This document shows positions 1 through 8,945 of a stretch of 64,000 nucleotides of DNA, piece after piece. Every line of letters starts with the position of its first letter. The stretch's first letter is position 1. The notes beneath the pieces are model-generated. The model saw nothing but the letters and a program-made list of their open reading frames with translations. It searched no databases and had not been told where the DNA came from. The translations under genes were made by a program, and so were the position numbers. Origin of the DNA: Mycolicibacterium sp. CH28 (lineage in GTDB: Bacteria > Actinomycetota > Actinomycetes > Mycobacteriales > Mycobacteriaceae); the NCBI RefSeq assembly GCF_004745805.1, contig NZ_SRLQ01000014.1, forward strand, positions 186,001-250,000, in the 5' to 3' direction.

Positions 1-1038
1 GATCGCGTTCCCGCCGATGCCGCCGTTGCCTCCGTTGCCGGTGAAAACCCCGCCGCTACCGCCCCTGCCACCGTCGGCGCCCACGGCGCCCAGAGCGACG
101 CCGGCGTTTCCGCCGTTTCCGCCGTTACCGAACAATCCCCCCGATCCGCCGTTTCCGCCGTTCGCGCCCGCCTCAGTCTGGGTGCCGTTGCCGCCGGCAC
201 CGCCGTTACCCGCGACCAGGCCGCCATTACCTCCGCGACCGCCGGCTCCGTTGTTGACGCCAGCCACGCCGGCGCCACCACTTCCGCCGTCGCCGAACCA
301 CCCCGCCGCGCCGCCGTTTCCGCCGTTGAAACCATTACCGCCGTTGCCGAGGATGCCGGCGCGGCCACCGTTGCAGGCGCTGTCGGGGCAGGTGTCGGCC
401 GTGTAAGAGAAGCCGTTACCCATGAGGATTCCGGCGTCGGGGTGCGCGGCGGTGCCGTTGCTGAAGAAGACGCTCAACAGCGAGTCGATGCCACCGCCCA
501 CGCCGATTTGCGCAGCCTTCGGGGTCTTGGCGACCGAGGCTGCCGGAGTCGCTGCGGCCAGGTCGGTGCTCGTGTCGGCAGCCGGGACAGGGGTGTTCAC
601 CTGAGCCGATCGCGCCGACGCGGCGCTGATGGCGGAGGCCGGCTTCGAGGCTGCCTTCGCGCTACTCGCTGATCCCGATGTCGAAAGCTTGGATTGTGGA
701 CGGGGTTTCGACCGCGCCGTCCCCCCGCCACCGGTCGACTTCGACGATGCTGGGCCGGCTGACGAGCTGCTCGATGACGCCGAGCCGCTCGAGGCTGCCG
801 AGCCGCCGGTGTCGGCGGAGGCCACCGCCGGCATCGACGCGATCGCCGCACCCACGCCGAGGGCAATCGCTGAGGCGCCGAACCAGGTCAACAACCGCAG
901 TTGGCCGGATGACCCGGACTTTGGTGTCGTCATGCCGCCGAACTCGGCCGGGAGCATTCGCAGGGCCCCACTGGCATGGGTGACAGTCTCGTCGCGCTCG
1001 ATCGAACTCATTGGGCAAGTTCCCCCGGTAGTGGCCAT
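1..1038 (-). CDS. PGRS-type glycine-rich secreted protein, 3' end beyond window
   Basis: The frame stays open from an ATG at 1038 to base 1 (346 codons, no stop), so the C-terminus lies outside the window. A hydrophobic segment at about residues 48-75, ending in a VASADT-type signal-peptidase site, is followed by a Ser/Ala/Lys-rich linker (about 78-160). A conserved entry segment with two cysteines (TCPDSAC) precedes Gly-Gly-Asn repeats to the edge. This matches PGRS repeat proteins of environmental mycobacteria. No PE domain is seen. Its role is unknown; cell-surface export is inferred. Internal ATGs at 1011 and 933 are possible starts, and 933 would give a more normal signal-peptide length. 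Confidence 0.82.
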   Translation of the reverse strand, partial: MATTGGTCPMSSIERDETVTHASGALRMLPAEFGGMTTPKSGSSGQLRLLTWFGASAIALGVGAAIASMPAVASADTGGSAASSGSASSSSSSAGPASSKSTGGGGTARSKPRPQSKLSTSGSASSAKAASKPASAISAASARSAQVNTPVPAADTSTDLAAATPAASVAKTPKAAQIGVGGGIDSLLSVFFSNGTAAHPDAGILMGNGFSYTADTCPDSACNGGRAGILGNGGNGFNGGNGGAAGWFGDGGSGGAGVAGVNNGAGGRGGNGGLVAGNGGAGGNGTQTEAGANGGNGGSGGLFGNGGNGGNAGVALGAVGADGGRGGSGGVFTGNGGNGGIGGNAI

Positions 1039-1392
1039 TACCTGAATCGACAACCAGTGCTCGGATCGCTGGCAGCAAGACAGGAGCCTAGGCCGAACTC
1101 ATGAACGCGTCCATAATTAGCTCGAATTCGTGGACTGTGGTGGAAGACGTCCGCCCTTGATTTGGGTGGCGTTAACTTTCGTTGCCGTGGGGCGTCCCGG
1201 CACCGGCGGCGGTGGATCTAGCCTAGGAAGAGGGTGTTCCGCGTGGGCTTTCCGGATCGACCTGTCGGTGTCGACTGATCCTGGCGAAGGCTGCCCTTCG
1301 CGAATTGGTCTATCCGCCGTCGAAGAAGTGATGATGCCGGGAATTTGCTGAACGGCGCGGATGGTCGGCGACGCCCGCTCGTCGGCAGCGGC
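1039..1392. other. intergenic region without a supported gene
   Basis: This gap lies between the leftward PGRS gene and the end of the leftward acyl-CoA dehydrogenase. A 73-codon forward frame (1130-1351) has no recognisable domain, signal peptide or convincing ribosome site. The part next to 1038 probably holds the PGRS promoter, but I see no clear -10/-35 pair. Confidence 0.5.
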
Positions 1393-2424
1393 CTAGCAGT
1401 CGGCGTGTGACATCTGGTTGATCAGTGCCTGTTTGAGCTCGGGCCGGCTCGCAGCCACCAGGGTGAACAGTGCCGAGCGGGCCAGCAGCTGTGCCGGTGA
1501 CGAGCGCAGCAGCGATGGACCGCCATGCGCCGCGACTAGTGCGTTGGCTGCCTGCGTGGCCAGCACGCAGCCCTCGGCTCGGGCTCGCAACAAAGCTGAC
1601 GCGTCGCTCATTGCCTCGTCGAGCCGCTCTCGTACCGCGTCGGCCTGGCGCCGCAGCGCGACCGCCGCGTCGTGTTCTCCGGCATCGTCGAGCAGCAGTG
1701 TGCATCGGCGGACCACGCCGATCGGTAGCGTCGCGTTGAGCCGCGACCCGAAATTCTGGTTGGTCATGAAGTCGGTGCGGGACACCCGGCTGACGACGCG
1801 GTCATCGGGCACGACCAGGCCATCGAGCTCCAGGGCCACGGTATGTGAGGCGTCGGCGACGAACAGCGGCTGGGGCGTCACCGCCGTGATACCCGGTTGG
1901 ACGGCGGCGGTCACCAAACCCGCAACGATGTCACCGGTTTCGACGTCGCCGGCCGAGATCTGGATGACGTCGATGATGCCCCAGCCGCTGACGAACGGGG
2001 CATGGCCGGACAACCGCCACCCGCCGGTCACCCGCTGCGCGCGCATCCGGGGTGGCACCGGCACCGCCCCGGCGTAGGCGACGCCGCCGCGTATCCGCCC
2101 GGCAACGGCACCCGGAAGGATCTCGTCGCGCAGGGCGTGATTGTCGGTGACAGACAGTGCGGCGAGCATTCCGTGGTGCTGCACCCAGGTGAATGCAGTG
2201 GCCAGGCAGCCGCTGGCCATCGTCTCCAGAATCTCGACGATGTGGGGTAGGCCCAACCCCGGGCCGCCGAAATCGGCGGGTGCGGCGATCCCATACAACC
2301 CGGCCTGCGTCAGTGTCTCCCAATGGGTGTCGGGAACCTGGCCGCTGCGATCCACCTCCAGCGCTGCCGGAAACAACACCGTGTCGGCGATCTCGCGTGC
2401 CCGTTCGACCAGCTCCGTTGTCAC
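1393..2424 (-). CDS. acyl-CoA dehydrogenase family protein
   Basis: This 343-residue protein has the acyl-CoA dehydrogenase layout: an N-terminal helical domain, a middle beta domain (GGWRLSGHAPFVSGWG at about 140-155, the usual flavin/substrate region) and a C-terminal helical domain with VAAHGGPSL near 308, in the place of the QxxGGxGY motif. FAD-dependent alpha,beta-dehydrogenation of a CoA thioester is the family reaction. It is 40-50 residues shorter than typical members and I cannot place the catalytic glutamate with confidence, so it may be a divergent or accessory subunit. The start is GTG. It diverges from the SGNH hydrolase gene 77 bp away. The substrate is unknown. Confidence 0.8.
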   Translation of the reverse strand: MTTELVERAREIADTVLFPAALEVDRSGQVPDTHWETLTQAGLYGIAAPADFGGPGLGLPHIVEILETMASGCLATAFTWVQHHGMLAALSVTDNHALRDEILPGAVAGRIRGGVAYAGAVPVPPRMRAQRVTGGWRLSGHAPFVSGWGIIDVIQISAGDVETGDIVAGLVTAAVQPGITAVTPQPLFVADASHTVALELDGLVVPDDRVVSRVSRTDFMTNQNFGSRLNATLPIGVVRRCTLLLDDAGEHDAAVALRRQADAVRERLDEAMSDASALLRARAEGCVLATQAANALVAAHGGPSLLRSSPAQLLARSALFTLVAASRPELKQALINQMSHADC

Positions 2425-2501
2425 GGTCTGACGGTAGCCCGCCGCAGCGGTAGTCGCCCCTGCGATCCCGCCGGGTCGGCGACCGAGGGAGAATCGAACA
2501 G

Positions 2502-3653
2502 ATGTCGCCGCTGCTGTCCATCCCGATCACTGCGGACCTCCTGCGCGGGGCGGCTGAACTGGAAGAGACCGAGCGGGGCCTGTTGCCGCACCGGCTGCCC
2601 AGCTGGGCGCGGGCTCAATGTCCGGATCCTCAGCTGGCCATGGCCGAATCCCAGCCCGCCGGGGTGCGTTTGGCCCTGCGTACCGCCGGCACGGTGATCG
2701 AACTGGACGCGATGCGCACCCGCCCGGCCTACCGCGGTCTGCCGCTGCGCCCAGACGGCATCTACGACGTGCTGGTGGACGGTCGTTTAGCGGCCCAGGC
2801 CTCGCTCACCGGCGGCAATGTGCTGATGATCGACCCGGCGACCGGGACGGTCGAGCGGCAGGCCGGACCGGTCGGCACCGTCCGCTTCGCCGGCCTGCCC
2901 GCACGGCTCAAGGACGTCGAAATCTGGTTGCCGCACAACGAGATAACCGAACTGGTGGCTCTGCGTGGTGATCAGCCGATCACGGCGTGCCCCACGCGCC
3001 GGCGGGTGTGGTTGCATCACGGCAGCTCCATCAGTCATGGGTCCAATGCGCTACACCCCGCCGCGACCTGGCCGGCGCTGGCGGCAGCCATCGGCGGCGT
3101 CGACCTGATCAACCTCGGCATGGGCGGGTCGGCACTGCTGGACCCCTTCACCGCCCGGGTCATGCGCGACACCCCAGCCGACCTCATCAGCGTCAAGCTC
3201 GGGATCAACATCGTCAACGCCGACGTGATGCGACGGCGCGCATTCGGCCCCGCCGTGCACGGCTTCCTCGACACGATCCGCGACGGGCATCCGAGCACTC
3301 CGATCGTCGTCGTCTCGGCGATCCACTGTCCCATCCACGAGCACACGCCGGGCCCGGTCGCCCCGAAGTTCGACGGTGAGACGCTGACATTCGTCGCGAC
3401 CGGGGACCCCGCCGAACAAGCGGCCGGAAAGCTCACCCTCAGCGTGATTCGCGACGACCTTGCCGCCATTGTGCGGCAGCGCAGTGGCGATGACCCGCAG
3501 CTGCGCTACCTCGACGGGTGTGATCTCTACGGGCCCAGGGATTCCGCGGAAATGCCCCTTGCCGACAACCTGCACCCTGGTCCCAACGCTCACCGCCGTA
3601 TCGGTGAACGTTTCGCCGCCGCCGTCTTCGGATCCACGCCGAGTCGGCATTGA
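2502..3653 (+). CDS. SGNH/GDSL-family hydrolase
   Basis: This 383-residue protein has an N-terminal beta-sandwich-like region (about 50-160) and a C-terminal SGNH hydrolase domain. Block I is HHGSSISHG (nucleophile Ser at about 175/176), block II is NLGMGGSALLD (about 204-214), the GxN-like block III is KLGINIVNADV (about 232-242), and the DxxH block is ADNLHPGPN near the C-terminus. These enzymes hydrolyse esters of lipids or acetylated sugars. No signal peptide is seen, so it is probably cytoplasmic. A GGGAG-like ribosome site lies about 15 bases before the ATG. Confidence 0.85.
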   Translation: MSPLLSIPITADLLRGAAELEETERGLLPHRLPSWARAQCPDPQLAMAESQPAGVRLALRTAGTVIELDAMRTRPAYRGLPLRPDGIYDVLVDGRLAAQASLTGGNVLMIDPATGTVERQAGPVGTVRFAGLPARLKDVEIWLPHNEITELVALRGDQPITACPTRRRVWLHHGSSISHGSNALHPAATWPALAAAIGGVDLINLGMGGSALLDPFTARVMRDTPADLISVKLGINIVNADVMRRRAFGPAVHGFLDTIRDGHPSTPIVVVSAIHCPIHEHTPGPVAPKFDGETLTFVATGDPAEQAAGKLTLSVIRDDLAAIVRQRSGDDPQLRYLDGCDLYGPRDSAEMPLADNLHPGPNAHRRIGERFAAAVFGSTPSRH

Positions 3654-3840
3654 TGAGGCGGATGGCCGCACGGTGCGCCGCGCCGAACGCCGCCGCGCTC
3701 GTCCATGCGGGGATGACACCGCACACACCCACGAAGACCGCTGGCGGTCAGCGTAAGGACCCGAGCCGGCCTGAGTAGGTCCCTTGCTCGAACGTCAGGC
3801 CGCGACTGTTCCTCTGCGTCGACGCCGCACCGTGGTCCGG

Positions 3841-4500
3841 TCAGAAGGCCTCCGCGTCGAGCAGCACGAGCATGCTCCGCGCGGCGTCGCCTGCCTTCAG
3901 TGCTATCTCGGCGCTCGACGGCGTGCGCAGCCCCAACAACGCCGCATCGAAGATGCGGGCCTTCAACAGACCGGCGAACACCTGGGCAGCCGCCTGCTTG
4001 TCATGCACGGTCCAACCCACACGCGTCGCCCACAGATCGACATAGCGTGCGAATTTGGCGTCGCGGGTACCGGTCGTCTCCTCGTGGTAGCGCCTGCCGA
4101 GTTCAGGGAAGCGGTGGGCATCGCGGGCGACGACCCGGTACAACGCCAGTTGCTCTTCGGATAGGACACTGTGTAGGTACTCCCGACCGGCTTCGGGAAG
4201 TGCCTCGGCAGGAGGCACGTCGTACCAGGCCGGGGTCTCCAGTGCAGTGTCGTCCGTTGAGCCGTCGCCGCCGGAGGCGGCGCACGCCGCCTGCATCACG
4301 GCGGCAAAAAGCTCGTCTTTGCTCTCGAAATGTCGATACAGGGTCTTGATCGAGACGCCGGCAGAGGCGGCGATGGCGTTGACGGACGCCTCCGCGTAAC
4401 CCGCGCTGAGAAATGCGTGCAACGCGGCGTCGACGATCGCGGCACGTTTCCGCGCCATCAGCGCGGCTTTCGGATTGTCCGCCGACCAGGTCTTGACCAT
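3841..4500 (-). CDS. TetR-family transcriptional repressor
   Basis: A 219-residue TetR regulator. The N-terminal helix-turn-helix (about 15-60) contains ASVNAIAASAGVSIKTLYRHFESKDELF, a canonical recognition helix and linker; the remainder is an all-helical ligand domain. The ATG at 4500 is preferred over upstream in-frame GTGs because a GGAGG sits 5 bases before it. It diverges from an Old Yellow Enzyme gene, and the 103-base gap contains two palindromes that are likely its operators. I infer that it represses both itself and the flavoprotein, with relief by an electrophilic or small organic ligand. Confidence 0.9.
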   Translation of the reverse strand: MVKTWSADNPKAALMARKRAAIVDAALHAFLSAGYAEASVNAIAASAGVSIKTLYRHFESKDELFAAVMQAACAASGGDGSTDDTALETPAWYDVPPAEALPEAGREYLHSVLSEEQLALYRVVARDAHRFPELGRRYHEETTGTRDAKFARYVDLWATRVGWTVHDKQAAAQVFAGLLKARIFDAALLGLRTPSSAEIALKAGDAARSMLVLLDAEAF

Positions 4501-4533
4501 CACCACCTCCGATTGCTCTTGACAAGAGATGCA

Positions 4534-4572
4534 ACAGCGATCACTGTCGTATGTAGGACAGCGGTCGCTGTC
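4534..4572. promoter_or_regulatory. tandem TetR operator palindromes
   Basis: Two related palindromes lie in the divergent gap: ACAGCGATCACTGT (4534-4547, two mismatched pairs) and GACAGCGGTCGCTGTC (4557-4572, perfect 7-base arms). Their centres are 24 bases apart. A TTGACA at 4519-4524 could be a rightward -35 element. This placement is typical of operators for an adjacent TetR repressor. Confidence 0.7.
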
Positions 4573-4603
4573 GTAACCTTACGATAGCTGAAGGGAGACA
4601 TCC

Positions 4604-5863
4604 GTGTCGCACCCGCTCAACCAACCACTTTTCCTGCCTTCCGGCGCGACCTTGCCTAACCGGCTCGCCAAGGCCGCCATGAGCGAGGGCCTGGCCGACG
4701 CCGCCAATCATTCGACGCCGCGACTGGAGACGCTGTACCGGCGATGGGCGAATTCTGGCGTGGGCCTGCTGCTGTCGGGCAATTTCCAGGTCGACGGCCA
4801 CCACCTGGAGCGGCCGAACAACGTCGTGATCGATGACGAATCCGGCCGTGTTCAGCTCGCGAGGCTCGCCGAAGCAGGCCGCTCTGGTGGCGCCCACTTC
4901 TGGGTCCAGCTGAGCCACACCGGGCGCCAGGTCAGCAGCGAGATCAACACCGCGCCGCTTTCGCCATCCGACGTCGATGTCGATGTCACTCGGGACGCGG
5001 GTCTCGACTTCGCCCGTCCAAAGCCGATGACGGTGAGCGAGATTCAGCACGCCATCGAGCAATTCGCGTTCGCCGCCGTCGAGGTGCAGAGGGCTGGCTT
5101 CACGGGGGTGTCCCTGCATGCTGCTCACGGCTACTTGATTTCCCAGTTCCTGAGCCCGTTGTCCAATCGGCGCGACGACGAGTGGGGTGGGGCGTTGACG
5201 AACCGTGCGCGATTTCTCATCCACGTGATCGCCGCGGTGCGTCGTGCAGTCGGGCCACAGTTTCCGATGGGCATCAAGCTCAATGCGTCCGACTTCCAAC
5301 GGGGTGGTTTTACCAATGCCGAGTGTGTAGAGCTGGTGCAGATGCTCGACGGGGTCGGGCTCGATCTCCTCGAACTGTCGGGGGGCTCGCTGGAACAGCC
5401 CAAGGTGGTCGGGGTTGCGCTCAAGGACGAGGGTGAAGATGGCCGACGCGTGAGTACGGTTGCGCGCGAAGGCTATTTCGTCGCCTTTGCCGGGGCCGTT
5501 CGCAAGGTCGCCAGCATGCCCGTGATGGTGACAGGCGGATTTCGAACCGTTGCGGGGATGGTCGATGCGCTCGCGAGCGGGGACCTCGACGTCGTTGGAC
5601 TCGGGCGGCCGTTGATCGCCGATCGCTCGGCGGTCCGACGCCTGCTTGCCGGCGAAATCGACCGCCTGCCGACACCAGCTCTGGACGTGCTCCACATCCA
5701 ACCGTGGCACAACATGCAGCTCGAACGGCTCGGCGATGGACTTGACCCCGACCTTGCCCTGACTGGCGAGGCCGCGGCCGTTGCGTTCACAGAACTCGAA
5801 GCGGCGAAGATGGGCGCGCTGCTCGCGCACCGCGCCCAGCGCAGCCGAGGTGACGCCGCATGA
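4604..5863 (+). CDS. NADH:flavin oxidoreductase, Old Yellow Enzyme family
   Basis: A 419-residue FMN-dependent TIM-barrel oxidoreductase of the OYE group. Family features include FWVQLSHTGRQ (about 100-110), the AAHGYLISQFLSP segment (about 168-181) with NRRDDEWGG, and a C-terminal MVTGGFR...GLGRPLIAD phosphate-binding region. Members reduce activated alkenes or act on xenobiotic enones using NAD(P)H. The GTG start at 4604 has an AAGGGAGA ribosome site. At 419 residues it is longer than single-domain OYEs (about 360) but lacks the extra FAD/NAD domains of 2,4-dienoyl-CoA reductases. It is likely controlled by the divergent TetR repressor. Confidence 0.9.
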   Translation: MSHPLNQPLFLPSGATLPNRLAKAAMSEGLADAANHSTPRLETLYRRWANSGVGLLLSGNFQVDGHHLERPNNVVIDDESGRVQLARLAEAGRSGGAHFWVQLSHTGRQVSSEINTAPLSPSDVDVDVTRDAGLDFARPKPMTVSEIQHAIEQFAFAAVEVQRAGFTGVSLHAAHGYLISQFLSPLSNRRDDEWGGALTNRARFLIHVIAAVRRAVGPQFPMGIKLNASDFQRGGFTNAECVELVQMLDGVGLDLLELSGGSLEQPKVVGVALKDEGEDGRRVSTVAREGYFVAFAGAVRKVASMPVMVTGGFRTVAGMVDALASGDLDVVGLGRPLIADRSAVRRLLAGEIDRLPTPALDVLHIQPWHNMQLERLGDGLDPDLALTGEAAAVAFTELEAAKMGALLAHRAQRSRGDAA

Positions 5864-5879
5864 GGGCCTACCCCCGGCG

Positions 5880-6362
5880 TCACCGTTCCATGGTTGCCAG
5901 GACCCGATCCTCGGCGTCGACGATGTTGAGTTTGCGCAGTTTCGGCATCGGGATCGACGTCGCACCCTCGACGAGGCCCACTCCGTCGGGAGTGGCGGCC
6001 CAACTCGCCGCGGGGTGCATGCGTCCGCCGTTGTCCATGGTGCGCAACGTGAACAGGCCGGCCGTCGGAAGCTTCTGCAGGTCAAGGGAAATCGCCGTAC
6101 CCCAGGGTCGTGGTGCCAGCGTCACCACACCGGTGACATCGGCGGCGACCACCCCGCTCACCAGCATCCGGCGGTTGCGGCGCCGCGCGGCGCGTCGCGC
6201 GGTGAGCGCTTTGCGCAGCATCAGTGCGTCCGCGCCGAACACCTCGGGCTCGGGTTCCAGATCTGCCGGGTCGGCCTTGGTCACTAGCGCGGGTAATGGC
6301 GCGAAATCGGCGGCTTCGGCCCGGCACTGGGCGCACGCGTCGAGGTGCGCCTCGTCGCTCAC
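5880..6362 (-). CDS. zinc-binding anti-sigma factor-like protein
   Basis: A 160-residue protein opening with His6-x3-Cys10-x2-Cys13, the signature of zinc-binding anti-sigma (ZAS) domains. The C-terminal half is a small beta-rich domain like the extracytoplasmic part of RskA/RslA-type anti-sigma factors. A hydrophobic stretch at about 64-85 is interrupted by Asp, so a membrane segment is doubtful. The GTG start overlaps the stop of the upstream sigma remnant (GTGA), the usual sigma/anti-sigma arrangement. Because the sigma gene is broken, this protein may have lost its partner or bind a sigma factor encoded elsewhere. Confidence 0.72.
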   Translation of the reverse strand: MSDEAHLDACAQCRAEAADFAPLPALVTKADPADLEPEPEVFGADALMLRKALTARRAARRRNRRMLVSGVVAADVTGVVTLAPRPWGTAISLDLQKLPTAGLFTLRTMDNGGRMHPAASWAATPDGVGLVEGATSIPMPKLRKLNIVDAEDRVLATMER

Positions 6363-6612
6363 AGCAACCCCATTTCGTCGAACACCGCGCGCAGCGCACG
6401 AAGGGCATAGTAGCTACGGGATTTCACCGTCCCGACCGCGATGTCAAGCCGTTCGGCGGCCTCGGCGACGGTGAGGTCATCCAGGTACAGCGCTGTGATC
6501 ACCTGGCGGTGGTCCGGTGAGAGTCGCCGCAACGACTCGCCGATCAGGATCCGCTCCAGGGACTTGTTGACGGTACTACGTCGGGAGGGTTGGCCTGTTC
6601 GTCTACCAACCA
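6359..6612 (-). pseudogene. remnant of an ECF sigma factor (region 4 only)
   Basis: The last 70 or so codons encode an ECF region 4: LERILIGESLRRLSPDHRQV, a linker, then AAERLDIAVGTVKSRSYYAL, a clear helix-turn-helix. Upstream the match shifts to another frame (WLVDEQANPPDVV) near 6570 and then stops at about 6612. Region 2, which binds the -10 element and core polymerase, is absent. No start codon with a ribosome site exists for the surviving part. The longer open frame that continues to 6943 runs antisense to the histidine kinase gene and is not sigma-like. Decay by truncation plus frameshift is the simplest reading. Confidence 0.78.
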
Positions 6613-6746
6613 GGTGCTGCGAGTGGTTCGGTGCCACCGGAGAATGTGACGAACGTTCGGCTGAACTCCGAATGGGCGACCGCTCCTGGTTGTGGCTGGG
6701 TGGCCACGAGGACCTCGAGATCTCAGGACGTCGCGGAGGCTCGGTC

Positions 6747-7919
6747 TCACCTGAAATCTGCCGTGGGTCTGGCAGCGCAGACGGTCGCGTGCTGGCGGGG
6801 CAGCATGAGAGTGAACGTGCAACCGGCACCGACACCGTCGCTGCTCGCGACGATGTGACCGTTGTGCGCCTCGACCAGTGCTTTGGCGATGGCGAGCCCG
6901 ATGCCGGCACCTCCGTGTTGACGGTCACGCGCCCCGTCAACACGATAGAAACGATCGAACAGGCGCGTCACATGCTCGGCGGGCACACCGTCACCGGTAT
7001 CGGACACGCTGATCGTGATGTCGTGGTCGGTGGACTCCGCCACAACCTGGACACGATCACCTCGGCGGGTGTGACGCAGTGCGTTGTCGAGGAGATTGCT
7101 CAATACCTGGCCCAACCGCTCGGGATCTGCCCACACCGGCGACAGCCCTGCTGGGACCCGAGCATCCAGGGCAACACATTTGGCGGCGTAGCTCGCAGCG
7201 AAGGTCGCGAGCGCGCCGGCTATCACCTCCTCGACAGAGACCCACCGGGCGTCGATGGAGGTGGTGTTCTGCTCGGCTGAGGACAATGCGTTCACATCGA
7301 CGCTGAACCTCGTGAGGCGGCGGGTCTGATCGCGCAACATGCTGATCGTGTCCTGGTCGAGGCACTGCACGCCATCCTCGAGAGCCTCCATGTATCCCTC
7401 GAGGACCGACACGGGAGTCCTGATCTCGTGCGCGAGGTCCGCCAGCATTTGACGGCGGGTGTACTCCACCTCGCCGAGGCGCTGGGCCATCGTATTGAAC
7501 GCTAGCGCGATCTGATCGAACTCCTTGCCCAGACGCGGAGGTGACACGCGGATGTCGTAGCGTCCGTTGGCGATTGCGGTCGCAGCCTGGGACAGCTCGG
7601 TGGTTGAACGGTGCATGCGTCGACTGAGGTACCAGCTCATGGCCATCGCGGCCAGCGCGGAGACGGCGAGCGCTGTGCCCACCGACAGCGCGGTAGCGTC
7701 CCGGAACGCTCGCTCGTAGGGGTGGTCGGCGTTGAGTCCGGGGACCACCGCGCGGTCCATGATCCGCCGGAACATCGGTGGACCCACGGCGGCGGCCACC
7801 ACTGTCGTCGCGATGCTGAGGATCACCACCACCGAATTGGCCGCGAGCAGCCGAGCGCGGATACCGAGGCGTTGACCACGGGATCGGACAGGTTGGGGGT
7901 GGAGCGCAACGGTCGCCAT
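6747..7919 (-). CDS. two-component sensor histidine kinase
   Basis: A 390-residue membrane kinase. It has a transmembrane segment at about 25-48, a short extracytoplasmic loop, a second segment at about 80-104, a HAMP domain (about 105-155), a HisKA dimerisation domain with LADLAHEIRTPVSVLEGYME (the phospho-accepting His at about 165), and a HATPase domain with N-box NLLDNALRH, G1 box DTGDGVP and G2 box GGAGIGLAI. Its ATG overlaps the stop of the response regulator by one base (TGATG), so the two are co-translated. The extracytoplasmic loop is only about 30 residues. The signal is unknown. Confidence 0.93.
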   Translation of the reverse strand: MATVALHPQPVRSRGQRLGIRARLLAANSVVVILSIATTVVAAAVGPPMFRRIMDRAVVPGLNADHPYERAFRDATALSVGTALAVSALAAMAMSWYLSRRMHRSTTELSQAATAIANGRYDIRVSPPRLGKEFDQIALAFNTMAQRLGEVEYTRRQMLADLAHEIRTPVSVLEGYMEALEDGVQCLDQDTISMLRDQTRRLTRFSVDVNALSSAEQNTTSIDARWVSVEEVIAGALATFAASYAAKCVALDARVPAGLSPVWADPERLGQVLSNLLDNALRHTRRGDRVQVVAESTDHDITISVSDTGDGVPAEHVTRLFDRFYRVDGARDRQHGGAGIGLAIAKALVEAHNGHIVASSDGVGAGCTFTLMLPRQHATVCAARPTADFR

Positions 7920-8650
7920 CAGCCGTTGACCATCCGATAACCGATGCCGCGGACGGTGTTGACGTAGCGCGGCTGGACAGGGTTGTCGCCGAGCTTACGG
8001 CGAAGGTGACCTATGTGTACATCGATGATGTTGTCGTTGCCGAACCAGGAGTCGCCCCAGACAGATTCGAGCAACTGGCGTCTGCTCATCACCGCGCCCG
8101 GTCGCGAAGACAGTGTGGCCAACAGGTCAAACTCCGTGCGCGTCAGCGTAATTGGAATAGCATCGACGTGCACCTCGCGGCTCGTGAGATCGATACGCAG
8201 TGCACCGAATACACGTGGAGGGGTCTGCTCTACCTGCTGACCCGATGAAGGTGCTCGCCGGGGTCGTCGGAGCATCGCGCGGATCCGCGCCACGAGTTCG
8301 CGGGGGCTGAACGGTTTGGTCATGTAGTCGTCGGCACCGACGGACAAACCCACGACGGTGTCCACCTCCGTGTCACGGGCAGTCAGCATGATCACGTAGG
8401 CATCGGAGAAGGTCCGCAACTGTCGACAGATCTCGAAGCCGTCCAGGCCGGGTAGGCCGACGTCGAGGACAACGATGTCGGGATCGACTTCGCGAGCCAA
8501 CATCAGTGCGCCCGCCCCTTCGTTGACGGTGTGAACCTCGAACGACTCTCGGCTCAAGTAGTTCGCCACCAACTTGGTCAGGGGTAACTCGTCGTCGACG
8601 ACAAGCGCGCGCAGATTCAGGGCCGCATCAGTAGGGCCTGCGTTATCCAT
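7919..8650 (-). CDS. OmpR-family response regulator
   Basis: A 243-residue regulator. The receiver domain (about 15-125) has an acidic pocket (VVDDE), the phospho-acceptor Asp in IVVLDVGLPGLDG, and the conserved Lys in TKPFSP. The winged-helix DNA-binding domain (about 150-243) contains LTRTEFDLLATLSSRPG and DVHIGHLRRKLGD. The ATG at 8650 is chosen; an in-frame TTG at 8689 would add 13 residues without homology. It partners with the downstream kinase. Two secreted-protein genes lie just to the right, and an 11-base motif repeated before both may be its target. Confidence 0.92.
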   Translation of the reverse strand: MDNAGPTDAALNLRALVVDDELPLTKLVANYLSRESFEVHTVNEGAGALMLAREVDPDIVVLDVGLPGLDGFEICRQLRTFSDAYVIMLTARDTEVDTVVGLSVGADDYMTKPFSPRELVARIRAMLRRPRRAPSSGQQVEQTPPRVFGALRIDLTSREVHVDAIPITLTRTEFDLLATLSSRPGAVMSRRQLLESVWGDSWFGNDNIIDVHIGHLRRKLGDNPVQPRYVNTVRGIGYRMVNG

Positions 8651-8714
8651 ACCGCTATGGTGCCCGCGAAAACGGGACGCGGTCGACAATGTCGGCTTTC
8701 CGCCGGTTTCTTCA

Positions 8715-8725
8715 CCGAATCTTCA
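8715..8725 (+). repeat. 11-base motif CCGAATCTTCA, copy 1
   Basis: This motif sits in the divergent gap between the response-regulator gene and the secreted-protein gene at 8946. An identical copy lies at 9289-9299, upstream of the next secreted-protein gene. It is a candidate binding half-site for the adjacent OmpR-type regulator. Confidence 0.4.
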
Positions 8726-8945
8726 GAAGTCGATTGCCGAACCTATAGCAACGCCCAGCCACGGTCGGTCGGCTTGCCTCCCGATGGCAACACCATCTCT
8801 TCATCGTCCGAACGTCAAATGCTTGAACAAGAAGCTGAGACTCGAAGTGTCCCAACGGCGATGGCCGAAAGGTACGCAACGAGACTGTGCGTGCCCTCCG
8901 GTCCTTCGGCCGCCCAGCAATTGCACCAACGGCAAGGAGAATTCC

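Noticed and set aside
1..400. Short tandem repeats as a CRISPR array or satellite
   Set aside because: The repeats are 9-base-scale codon repeats for Gly-Gly-Asn in one open frame, with no unique spacers.
17..406. Proline-rich forward open frame of 129 codons
   Set aside because: It is the antisense of the Gly-Gly-Asn repeats of the PGRS gene; GC-rich repeats keep several frames open.
4541..6085. Leftward 514-codon open frame
   Set aside because: It lies antisense to the Old Yellow Enzyme gene, which has full domain motifs; the reverse frame shows only Arg/Pro/Gly-rich composition.
6359..6943. Complete 194-residue sigma factor
   Set aside because: Only the last 70 or so residues look like sigma region 4; the rest has no homology and runs antisense into the kinase gene.
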